This document shows positions 57,393-64,000 of a DNA stretch of 64,000 bases, one piece after another; the stretch's first letter is position 1; every line of letters starts with the position of its first letter. Below the pieces are notes generated by a model. The model ran no database searches. It saw nothing but the letters and a program-made list of their open reading frames with translations, and was not told the origin of the DNA. Source of the DNA: Rubricoccus sp038746605 (GTDB taxonomy: Bacteria > Bacteroidota > Rhodothermia > Rhodothermales > Rubricoccaceae). Made by a program: the position numbers and the translations under genes. The stretch lies in the NCBI GenBank assembly GCA_038746605.1, contig JBCDKM010000001.1:1-64000 (forward strand), given 5' to 3'.

Positions 57393-58241
57393 GTGACCCT
57401 CGAACTCCTCCAGACCACCCAGGCTCTCGCTGCCTTCGCCGGGCTCGTGGTGCTCCTCTTGCTGGAGAGCGCGCACCCGTTCTTCGAGCTCTTCGGCGAG
57501 CGTCGCCAACGAGGTGAACACTTCCTGCGCAACATGGCGCTGGGGCTAGTCAATGGGCTGATCGTGACCGTCGGGTTCGCGTGGCTGTGGGTCTGGGCGG
57601 CAGAGTGGGCTGCGACGCGAGACCTCGGGTTGCTCCGCCTCGTGGAGCTTCCGGGCTGGCTGCACGTCGTTCTGGCGATCCTCCTGCTCGATGTCTGGAC
57701 CTACACCTGGCACCGGCTCAACCACCGCATACCGTTTCTCTGGCGTCTCCATCGCGTTCATCACGCCGATGCGCAGATGGACGTCTCGACGGCGAGCCGC
57801 TTCCACACGGGCGAGATCGTGCTCTCCTCGTTGCTGCGGATCCCGCTCATCGTGCTTCTCGGCGTGACGGCGTGGGAGCTGGTGCTCTATGAGACGCTGA
57901 TGTTCGCCGTCGTGCAGTTGCACCACGCGAACGTGGGTTTCCCCGCGTGGGCGGACCGCGCGCTGCGGGCCGTCATCGTGACGCCCGCAATGCACAAGGT
58001 GCACCACTCCCGCTGGCAGCCGGAGACCGACTCCAACTACAGTTCGCTCTTTTCCTGGTGGGACCGGCTCTTCGGATCCTTCCGCCTCCGCGCGAACCTC
58101 CACGATATCCGTCTCGGCCTCGACCACTTCGATGATCAGGAGACACTCGGTGATCTCTTGAAGATGCCTCTCGCGCCGCACCGCCCATCCCACGCGACGG
58201 ACGACGATCCGCCTACCCTGGCCGATGAGCGAGACGGTTGA
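57393..58241 (+). CDS. Sterol desaturase/fatty acid hydroxylase family protein
   Basis: 282 residues from GTG 57393. About four helices and the three His clusters of the di-iron hydroxylase family: HRLNH (in YTWHRLNHRIPFLWRLHRVHHADAQMD), HRVHH, and HKVHH in MHKVHHSRWQPETDSNYSSLFSWWDRLFGSFR. Members add hydroxyl or double bonds to lipids, sterols or carotenoids. It could act on carotenoids or hopanoid-type lipids, but the substrate is unknown. The TlpA-like gene starts within the last codons, so the two are coupled. Confidence 0.9.
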   Translation: MTLELLQTTQALAAFAGLVVLLLLESAHPFFELFGERRQRGEHFLRNMALGLVNGLIVTVGFAWLWVWAAEWAATRDLGLLRLVELPGWLHVVLAILLLDVWTYTWHRLNHRIPFLWRLHRVHHADAQMDVSTASRFHTGEIVLSSLLRIPLIVLLGVTAWELVLYETLMFAVVQLHHANVGFPAWADRALRAVIVTPAMHKVHHSRWQPETDSNYSSLFSWWDRLFGSFRLRANLHDIRLGLDHFDDQETLGDLLKMPLAPHRPSHATDDDPPTLADERDG

Positions 58242-58776
58242 GCGCTGGCGAGACGTGTGGAACAGCCCCCGAGGCCATCGGTGGCGACGCCTCAGCTATT
58301 GGGGGCTGATGCTCGGGCTCCTCGGCGTGATCGTCTGGCGGTACACGCCGGACTACCGCCTGCCTGATCTCGGCCCGGCGCCAGACCTCACGGGCGTCTC
58401 GCTGGACGGCGAGCCCGTCCGCCTCGGCGCGATGTGCGGCACCGTCGTGGTGCTCAACGTGTGGGCGACGTGGTGCCCGCCGTGCGTGGTGGAGACGCCG
58501 GGGTTCGTGGACCTCGCGAACGACTTCGAGGGCGAGGTCCAGTTCGTCGGCCTCGCGGCAGAGGACGACGAGGCGGCGGTTCGAGACTTCGGGGCGCGCT
58601 ACGAAGTGCCGTACCCGCTCGTGATGATGCGCACGCTGGACGGCCCGTTGCCCGACGGCCGGGTCCTCCCGACTACCCTCGTGATCGACAAGCAGGGCCG
58701 CGTGCGGATGCGGCACGAGGGGTTGCTGCTGGAGCCCGCGCTCCGGCCCGTTCTCAAGCGCCTCTCGCGCGAGTGA
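58225..58776 (+). CDS. TlpA-like membrane-anchored thioredoxin family protein
   Basis: 183 residues from ATG 58225, which overlaps the preceding gene. An N-terminal helix (WRRLSYWGLMLGLLGVIVWRY) anchors a periplasmic thioredoxin fold: LGPAPDLTGVSLDGEPVRLGAMCGTVVVLNVWATWCPPCVVETPGFVDLANDF, active site WCPPC, then PYPLVMMRTLDGPLPDGRVLPTTLVIDKQGRVRMRHEGLL. TlpA/ResA-like proteins reduce disulfides of cytochromes or other exported proteins. A long-loop palindrome begins 6 bases after the stop. Confidence 0.9.
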   Translation: MSETVERWRDVWNSPRGHRWRRLSYWGLMLGLLGVIVWRYTPDYRLPDLGPAPDLTGVSLDGEPVRLGAMCGTVVVLNVWATWCPPCVVETPGFVDLANDFEGEVQFVGLAAEDDEAAVRDFGARYEVPYPLVMMRTLDGPLPDGRVLPTTLVIDKQGRVRMRHEGLLLEPALRPVLKRLSRE

Positions 58777-58781
58777 CTCCC

Positions 58782-58817
58782 CCCGCCTCGGTGCGTCCAT
58801 GGCAAGACCGAGGCGGG
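58782..58817. repeat. Palindromic intergenic element, long-loop type
   Basis: CCCGCCTCGG / CCGAGGCGGG with a loop holding TCCATGGCA; 5 bases after the TlpA-like gene. Confidence 0.8.
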
Positions 58818-58896
58818 AGGACTCCCGAAGGCGCGGGAGATGACGCGGCGCTGTCGGCGGAAGTGCCGTAGCCTCAGGCGCTTCTCTCTCTCGCCC

Positions 58897-60330
58897 GTGT
58901 CGTCTCCTCTCCCCGAACCTCCGCCTGTGGAGGCTCCGTCCGATTCCCCGTCCTGGGGGCGCCTGCTCCTCGATGCCGTCCGGGGGACGGAGCGGGATTA
59001 CACCACCGGCCCGCTCACGACGGCGCTCGTGCTGCTGGCCGTGCCGATGGTGTTGGAGATGGTCATGGAGTCCATCTTTGCTGTCGTGGACGTGTACTGG
59101 GTGGCGTCGCTCGGCTCCGAGGCGGTCGCGGCCGTCGGCCTGACAGAGTCGTTGATGACGCTCGTCTACGCCGTCGCGATGGGCTTCGGGATGGGCGCGA
59201 CGGCCGTCGTGGCGCGCCGGATCGGGGAGAAGGAGCCCGAGGCAGCCGCGCGGGCCGCGGTTCAGTCCGTGGCGGTCGGCGTGACAGCGGCGGTCCCGTT
59301 CGCGCTGGTGGGCGTCCTCTTCGCGCCGGACCTTCTCCGCCTCATGGGCGCCGATGAGGCGACGGTCGCCATCGGGAGTGGGTACACCGCCTGGATGATG
59401 GGGGGCAACGTCGTCATCATGCTGCTGTTCATCCTGAACGCGGTATTTCGCGGGGCCGGAGACGCGGCCGTCGCGATGCGGGTGCTCTGGCTCGCCAATG
59501 GCATCAACCTCGTGCTAGACCCGGTCCTGATCTTCGGCTGGGGGCCGTTCCCCGAACTGGGCGTGACGGGTGCGGCGGTCGCGACGACCATCGGGCGCGG
59601 CACGGGGGTGCTCTTTCAACTGTGGATCCTCGCCCGCGGCGCCGAGCACCTCCGCGTCACAGCCCGCCACCTCCGCTTCCACGCGGAGACGATGCTCACC
59701 CTCGCGAAGACCTCTGCGGGTGGCATCGCCCAGTTCGTCATCGCGACGACCTCCTGGGTGGGCGTCGTTCGCATCGTGGCCGTCTTCGGCGCCGACGCGC
59801 TCGCCGGCTACACCATCGCGGTACGGGTTTTCCTCTTCACGCTTCTCCCAGCCTGGGGTCTCGCGAACGCCGCCGCTACCCTGGTCGGGCAGAACCTCGG
59901 CGCAGGAGAGCCGGACCGTGCCGAGCGATCCGTCTGGACGGCGGGCCTCTTCACGATGGTCGTCCTCGGCGTTATCTCGGTCGCCTACATCGTGTTCGAC
60001 GAGGCGCTGATTCGTCTCTTCACGCAGGAGGCGACGGTGGTCGCATCCGGTGCGCAGGCGCTCCGCATCATGGCCTACGGCTACGTCATCTTCGCCTGGG
60101 CGATGGTCATCCCGCAGGCCTTCAACGGCGCAGGCGACACGCGCACACCGACCTGGATCAACCTCGGCTGCTACTGGCTCTTCGAGATTCCGCTGGCGTA
60201 CGTCCTTGCGATCTCGCTGGGGTGGGGCGAGGGCGGCGTCTACTGGGCCGTCGTGATCGCAGAGAGCCTGGCGGCGGTCGTGGCCGTCCTGCTGTTCCGG
60301 CGAGGCACATGGAAGACGACGAGCCTCTAG
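58897..60330 (+). CDS. MATE-family efflux transporter
   Basis: 477 residues from GTG 58897. Twelve helices in two halves with LLAVPMVLEMVMESIFAVVDVYWVASLGSEAVAAVGLTESLMTLVYAVAMGFGMGATAVVARRIGEKEPEAA, AVFRGAGDAAVAMRVLWLANGINLVLDPVLIFG, and AWGLANAAATLVGQNLGAGEPDRAERSVW, typical of NorM-type MATE pumps. Exports drugs or metabolites against sodium/proton. It differs clearly from the MATE at 8067-9407. A palindrome lies 6 bases after the stop, before tRNA-Val on the other strand. Confidence 0.92.
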   Translation: MSSPLPEPPPVEAPSDSPSWGRLLLDAVRGTERDYTTGPLTTALVLLAVPMVLEMVMESIFAVVDVYWVASLGSEAVAAVGLTESLMTLVYAVAMGFGMGATAVVARRIGEKEPEAAARAAVQSVAVGVTAAVPFALVGVLFAPDLLRLMGADEATVAIGSGYTAWMMGGNVVIMLLFILNAVFRGAGDAAVAMRVLWLANGINLVLDPVLIFGWGPFPELGVTGAAVATTIGRGTGVLFQLWILARGAEHLRVTARHLRFHAETMLTLAKTSAGGIAQFVIATTSWVGVVRIVAVFGADALAGYTIAVRVFLFTLLPAWGLANAAATLVGQNLGAGEPDRAERSVWTAGLFTMVVLGVISVAYIVFDEALIRLFTQEATVVASGAQALRIMAYGYVIFAWAMVIPQAFNGAGDTRTPTWINLGCYWLFEIPLAYVLAISLGWGEGGVYWAVVIAESLAAVVAVLLFRRGTWKTTSL

Positions 60331-60336
60331 CCTGGT

Positions 60337-60356
60337 CCGCCTCGGTGCCGAGGCGG
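60337..60356. repeat. Palindromic intergenic element, short-loop type
   Basis: Perfect CCGCCTCGGTGCCGAGGCGG between the MATE gene and the tRNA-Val. Confidence 0.86.
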
Positions 60357-60380
60357 GGAGACCTGAAACCCGGTTCGGGG

Positions 60381-60454
60381 TGGGCCCTACTGGATTTGAA
60401 CCAGTGACCTCTGCCATGTCAAGACAGCGCTCTAACCAACTGAGCTAAGAGCCC
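60381..60454 (-). tRNA. tRNA-Val (anticodon GAC)
   Basis: On the minus strand the sequence folds into a cloverleaf: 7-bp acceptor stem GGGCTCT/AGGGCCC with two G-T pairs, D-arm GCTC-AGTTGGTTA-GAGC, anticodon stem CTGTC/GGCAG with loop TTGACAT (anticodon GAC, reads GUC valine codons), variable AGGTC and T-arm ACTGG-TTCAAAT-CCAGT. The discriminator is A and a CCA end is not encoded. 74 nucleotides. It lies alone between a MATE gene and a nitroreductase-like gene. Confidence 0.95.
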
Positions 60455-60760
60455 GACGGGATTCCCGTTCGAGGGGCTGCCAAGATAGGGCGCTGCGCGA
60501 TGCCCCGGCAAGACGCCACGCGCGGAGAGCTGTGAAACGAACGTGCGGAAGCAAGGAGAGGGTTCGGATCTACCCTCGGCCCGGGAAGGAAGCCCGGTCC
60601 ATCCGGGGCGCGAGGCGGCGCTCCGGCCACCCCTTCACACGATGACGGGTCCGGGTGTCGGTTTCCGCGTGACAAAGCCGGAGAGTGTAGGTCCCCACCG
60701 CAGGCTACCCGAGAGGCCGTGGCACGCCGTTTGGTTTCGACCGAGCAATCCTCCCCGCGC
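60455..60760. other. 306-base gap between the tRNA and the nitroreductase-like gene
   Basis: No gene seen. It holds the promoters for the tRNA (minus strand) and the following plus-strand gene. Possible TTGGTT and ACAAAG segments are too weak to call. No palindromic family element is present. Confidence 0.35.
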
Positions 60761-61150
60761 ATGTACACCCTCCACACCCGACGCCCCCGTATGCCCGTCG
60801 CTGGCCTTTCTGAGGCGCTAGCTCGCGCCGCGCTCGATGCGGACGCTGTCCCTGGTGCGTATTCCCGTGCACCGTGGGCCTTTCGGCCCGCCACTGCAGG
60901 CGCGGCGGCTGTGCTCGAAGGACTGGGGGAGTCGGACTATCAGTGGGTCATCGTCACGTGTCGCCGGAGCGACTCGGCTGGGCATGTGCGGGAGCGTGCC
61001 TACACAGCGGTTCAACGCTACCTCCTCTCGCTCGCCGCTGAGGACGTCGAGGCGACGTGGATTGGGTCGGGGCTGCCAACCGACCTGGCCCTCCGCGCAG
61101 AGATCGGCGCGGACGAAGAGATGCTGGGCGTGATCCGCGTGACAGGATAG
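60761..61150 (+). CDS. Compact nitroreductase-like protein
   Basis: 129 residues from ATG 60761 (a GTG at 60719 or ATG at 60791 are alternatives). The N-terminus has VPGAYSRAPWAFRP, which resembles the APS-N-PWRF FMN block of nitroreductases, and the remainder (YQWVIVTCRRSDSAGHVRERAYTAVQRYLLSLAAEDVEATWIGSGLPTDLALRAEIG) matches the C-terminal helix/loop half. The middle segment of full-length family members (about 60 residues) is missing, so it is a compact or truncated variant that may not bind FMN normally. Confidence 0.55.
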   Translation: MYTLHTRRPRMPVAGLSEALARAALDADAVPGAYSRAPWAFRPATAGAAAVLEGLGESDYQWVIVTCRRSDSAGHVRERAYTAVQRYLLSLAAEDVEATWIGSGLPTDLALRAEIGADEEMLGVIRVTG

Positions 61151-61208
61151 CCTTCACTGGCGAGCATGAGGAGAGCGCGCTACGTTGCGGCTCCACTCGC
61201 CAACGTCC

Positions 61209-63018
61209 GTGCGCCCTGCCTCGCTCGCGCTTCTGATCGCGCTCCTCGTTCCGGCCTCCGGCCTCGCGCAAGAAGCGGTTCTTCTGCCAGACAGCCTCGA
61301 TCAGGAGGGCGTCCAGATGCTGAGCGATTCGGCGCGAGCGGTCGTGGACTCCGCCGCTGTCGCCGCGCTGACCGACACGACGGCGAGCGTCGCCGAGGTT
61401 CTCGGCGAGAGTACACCCGTGGACCTGCTCGGGCGCACCCTCTTCGAGGTATGGGGGGGGGCTCGGCGATCTCTCCGCCGAGCAGCGAGCCCAGCGGCTC
61501 TCCGTCCGCCTCGCGGAACTGGCTCGCGCCGACGAGATCGACCCGCGTGACCTCCGCATCGTGGAGGGGCAGACGCTCACGACGCTTCAGGCCGAAGACC
61601 TCATCGTGATGAGCGTCATGGATGAGGACGCGCGAGGGCTGGGCGTGACGCGTCGCGAGGCCGCCGAGGACTACCGCCGTCAGATCATCGAAGGCGTGGA
61701 GCGCTACCGCGAGCAAGCGACGATCCGAGGCGTGCTCCAGAGCTCCGCCATCACGGTGGGGCTCTTTCTCGTCCTCCTCCTCGCGATTCGCGGCCTGCGC
61801 GGACTCTTCGCGTGGATGGACACGCGCACCGCCTCCGCCCGTCAACGGCTCGTCCGGCCCGTTCGGATCGGGACCTTCGAGGTGATCGGCCGCGATCAGG
61901 TCTCCCGCCTCGGGCGCTCTCTGGCGGGCCTCGCGAGGCTCGCCGTCTCGCTCGTCCTCGTCTACGTCTTCCTCACGACCGCCTTCGGGCTCTTCCCGTG
62001 GACGCAGACGTGGAGCGAGAACCTGCTCGAAGCAGCCCTTTCGCCGCTGCGCCAACTCGGTACGCTCCTCGTCGAGAGCGTGGACAACATCATCGCAGTC
62101 CTCGTGATCGTGTTGGTCCTGCGATGGGCGATCCGAATCTCCGACTATCTCTTCCGTCAGGTGGAACGCGGCGAGGTCGAGATCAAGGGCTTCCACGCCG
62201 ACCTCGCAGACCCCACGCGCAAGATCGCGAAGTTCTTCCTCGTCGTGGTGGGGCTGGTGCTGATCTACCCGTACACGCCCATCGCGAACAGCATCGCGTT
62301 CCAGGGCCTGACGGTGTTCTTCGGGCTGTTGATCTCGCTCGGCTCCTCCTCGGCGATCTCCAACATGGTCGCGGGCGTGGTGCTGACGTACACCCGCGCC
62401 TTCCGCATCGGCGACCGCGTCAAGGTGGGCGACACTTTTGGCGACGTGATCGAGAAGACGTTCCTCGTGACGCGCATTCGAACGCCCAAGAACGAAGACG
62501 TGGCCGTGCCCAACGCGACGGTCCTCGGCAACCACATCGTGAACTACTCCGTGATGGCGCGCGAGGGGAGCGGCGTCATCCTCCACACCACGGTGACGCT
62601 CGGCTACGACCTCCCCTGGCCCGAGGCGCACCGGCTGCTCCTGCAGGCCGCCCGAGACACGGAATGCGTCGAGGACGAGCCTGCGCCGTTCGTGCTCCAG
62701 ACCTCCCTCGGCGACTTCTCCGTCGCCTACCAACTCAACGCGTACACACGCGAGGTTCACAAGATGGCGCGCCTCTACAGCGACCTCCACCAGCACATCC
62801 AGAACCGATTCGCCGAGGCGGGCGTGGAGATCCTCAGCCCTACCTACCACGCCCGCCGCGACGGCCCCTCCACCGTCCCGGATCCTCACGCGCTCCGCGA
62901 CGCCGACGCGCCCGACGAGATCGCGACGCCCGATGCTCCGAGTGACGGTGCGGACCTCGCGCCCCCGCCCGAGCAACTCGCCGAGGCGGGCGACCCTCCG
63001 CCACCCAAAGACGCATGA
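61209..63018 (+). pseudogene. Mechanosensitive ion channel family protein, frame broken at a run of nine G
   Basis: Signal peptide (VRPASLALLIALLVPASGLAQ) from GTG 61209, then a periplasmic region reaching LLGRTLFEVWGG; at 61453-61461 nine G's shift the frame, and the rest continues in another frame as GLGDLSAEQRAQRLSVRLAELARADEIDPRDLRIVEGQTLTTLQAED and then the channel (about 61561 on, 485 residues with five helices, GFHADLADPTRKIAKFF, SLGSSSAISNMVAGVVLTYTRAFRIGDRVKVGDTFGDVIEKTFLVTRIRTPKNEDVAVPNATVLGN, the MscS signature). With eight G's the whole 603-residue protein would be read through. This could be phase variation, a real loss, or a sequencing error in a homopolymer. It would open to relieve osmotic stress. 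Stop overlaps the nfi ATG (ATGA). Confidence 0.75.
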
Positions 63019-63680
63019 CTCTCCACCACGAACACGGCTGGGACGTCTCCCCGAAGGAGGCCGTCGAGATCCAGCGGCGGCTCGCTCCGCTCGTCCGCGA
63101 GGCCCCACTGGACCTGGAGGCGGTTCGGACCGTCGCGGGGCTGGACGTGAGCGTGCGAGGCGACCGAGTCCGCGCTGCCGTGGTGGTCTACGATGTGCAG
63201 GAGGCGCAGGTCGCGGACCAGGCCATCTGGGAAGGACCGACCCCGTTCCCGTACGTCCCGGGCCTCCTCTCCTTCCGCGAGGTCCCCGCGATCCTCCCGG
63301 CACTCGACCGCCTCCGTATTCAACCCGACGTGTACATGCTGGACGCGCACGGCCGTGCGCATCCGCGCCGCTTCGGCCTCGCGTGCCATCTCGGCGTCCT
63401 TCTCGATGCGCCGACTCTCGGTGTGGCGAAAACCATCCTCGTGGGGACACATGCCTCGCTCGGAGAGGCGAAGGGGAGTCGGGCGCCGCTGGTTCACCGG
63501 GAGGAGACCATCGGGATGGCGCTCCGCACTCGCGAGCGAGTCAAGCCCGTCTTCGTGTCCGTCGGTCATCGGGTGACGCTTGACGACGCGGCTGACCTCG
63601 CGCTCCGACTGGCAATACGCTTCAAGCTCCCGCAGCCGACCCACCTGGCGCACAGGTTGAGCTACAAGGGGGCGCTTTAG
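63015..63680 (+). CDS. nfi: Endonuclease V
   Basis: 221 residues from ATG 63015, overlapping the previous gene's stop. Endonuclease V motifs: VRTVAGLDVSVRGDRVRAAVVVYD (catalytic Asp), FPYVPGLLSFREVPAILPALDRL (catalytic Glu), DVYMLDAHGRAHPRRFGLACHLGVLLDAPTLGVAKTILVG (catalytic Asp and Lys). It nicks DNA 3 prime of hypoxanthine and other lesions, repairing deaminated bases. Full length for the family. Confidence 0.92.
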   Translation: MTLHHEHGWDVSPKEAVEIQRRLAPLVREAPLDLEAVRTVAGLDVSVRGDRVRAAVVVYDVQEAQVADQAIWEGPTPFPYVPGLLSFREVPAILPALDRLRIQPDVYMLDAHGRAHPRRFGLACHLGVLLDAPTLGVAKTILVGTHASLGEAKGSRAPLVHREETIGMALRTRERVKPVFVSVGHRVTLDDAADLALRLAIRFKLPQPTHLAHRLSYKGAL

Positions 63681-63972
63681 GGCAAGATCCTCGCCGATAG
63701 GCACTTGATCAGGAGACCCCCTTGTCAGTCCACTCGTGCGCCCTATACTGACCGGTGCGTCAGAAGTGATTTTGATCGCGGCCGTCCCGATTCGGGTTTT
63801 TTCGAGGCGGCTGATCTGAAGTAGCTCCTGTTTCCTGTACCCACACGTACAGACGCATTTCAGGAAGAGAGTCGCCAGAGGTGGGGTGGCTCTGGGCCTG
63901 CCGCCATGAGCGCTCGCAGGCTCGAACGGCCAGAGATGTGTCCGTGTGTCCCTTCGCACCATCGAGCCAGCC
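63681..63972. other. 292-base gap after nfi
   Basis: No credible gene. It is A/T-richer around 63750-63800 (GATTTTGATCG, GGGTTTTTTCGAGG) with a TTTTTT run at 63799-63804 that could end a transcript from nfi, but no clear stem precedes it. It probably also carries the promoter of the gene starting at 63973. Confidence 0.35.
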
Positions 63973-64000
63973 ATGCCAACCGCTCCGACGTACCCCGGCG
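63973..64000 (+). CDS. Start of an unidentified protein (partial)
   Basis: ATG at 63973 opens a frame (MPTAPTYPG) that runs off the window end. With only nine codons no family can be assigned and the start itself is uncertain; it is included because it is in frame and follows a 292-base gap. Confidence 0.3.

Noticed and set aside
1..64000. CRISPR, prophage, integrative element or transposase
   Set aside because: No spaced direct repeats, no integrase or transposase motifs, no att-type repeats at the tRNA-Val.
1..64000. High frequency of TCGCGA as a methylation or uptake signal
   Set aside because: The hexamer appears often, but most cases fall in Leu/Ser-Ala/Arg codon pairs and could reflect codon bias; I could not count against an expectation.

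Overview
The window is about 64 kb of high-GC bacterial chromosome, densely packed with genes on both strands. Two proteins carry type IX secretion C-terminal sorting domains, there is a beta-propeller (Reg_prop/Y_Y_Y) sensor kinase of the Bacteroidota kind, a CrtI-type carotenoid desaturase, many lipoproteins, and very strong G/C third-position bias. Together these suggest a marine, pigmented member of the Rhodothermota (Rhodothermales, near Rubricoccus/Rubrivirga). That placement is an inference from gene content; no rRNA is present. I see no phage, transposase, CRISPR array or replication origin. This is core chromosome with a few eroded or acquired patches.

Layout. 0-4.2 kb: an imelysin / di-heme oxidoreductase (DUF1111) / imelysin / HTTM cluster, probably for metal or redox chemistry at the cell surface. 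4.2-6.3 kb: small, lower-GC genes (zinc-ribbon-like proteins, a nitroreductase, a Cys-rich mini-protein) lying between two nearly identical dyad sites. 6.3-11 kb: sodium/solute symporter, MATE exporter, secreted alkaline phosphatase. 10.9-12.2 kb: a STAS / anti-sigma-kinase / membrane-protein operon of partner-switching type; a matching RsbU-like phosphatase lies at 27.8-30 kb. 12.3-18.3 kb: lipoproteins, a B3/B4-domain protein, aroC, a CrtI-type desaturase. 18.4-27.7 kb: a lone FtsX-type permease, DUF5808 and DUF1080 proteins, a SemiSWEET stump cut off by a foreign-looking gene, a second symporter, an iron-type binding protein, DUF1223, fluC. 30.2-33.8 kb: a four-repeat secreted protein translationally coupled to prmA and a Ppx phosphatase. 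33.9-38 kb: a two-component pair. 38.2-41.6 kb: a T9SS cargo protein, Mrp/ApbC and NifU-type Fe-S factors, a free-standing AP2-like DNA-binding protein. 41.6-54.1 kb: DUF2461, a second T9SS cargo, MltF, PcrA helicase, an L,D-transpeptidase, a HAD phosphatase, a pilin-like protein, an LTA-synthase-like sulfatase-fold enzyme. 54.2-60.3 kb: flavin reductase, an arsR-ogt operon divergent from a rhodanese/thioredoxin/rhodanese operon with a pair of matching operators between them, a sterol-desaturase-type hydroxylase, TlpA-like protein, a second MATE. 60.4-64 kb: tRNA-Val(GAC), a compact nitroreductase-like gene, a mechanosensitive channel gene broken at a run of nine G, and endonuclease V.

The most striking structural signal is a family of about 21 GC-rich palindromes built on CCGCCTCGG-n-CCGAGGCGG. 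They sit a few bases after stop codons and at nearly every convergent gene junction, so they look like bidirectional transcription-end or mRNA-end elements without a T-tract. One copy lies inside the HTTM reading frame and is translated.
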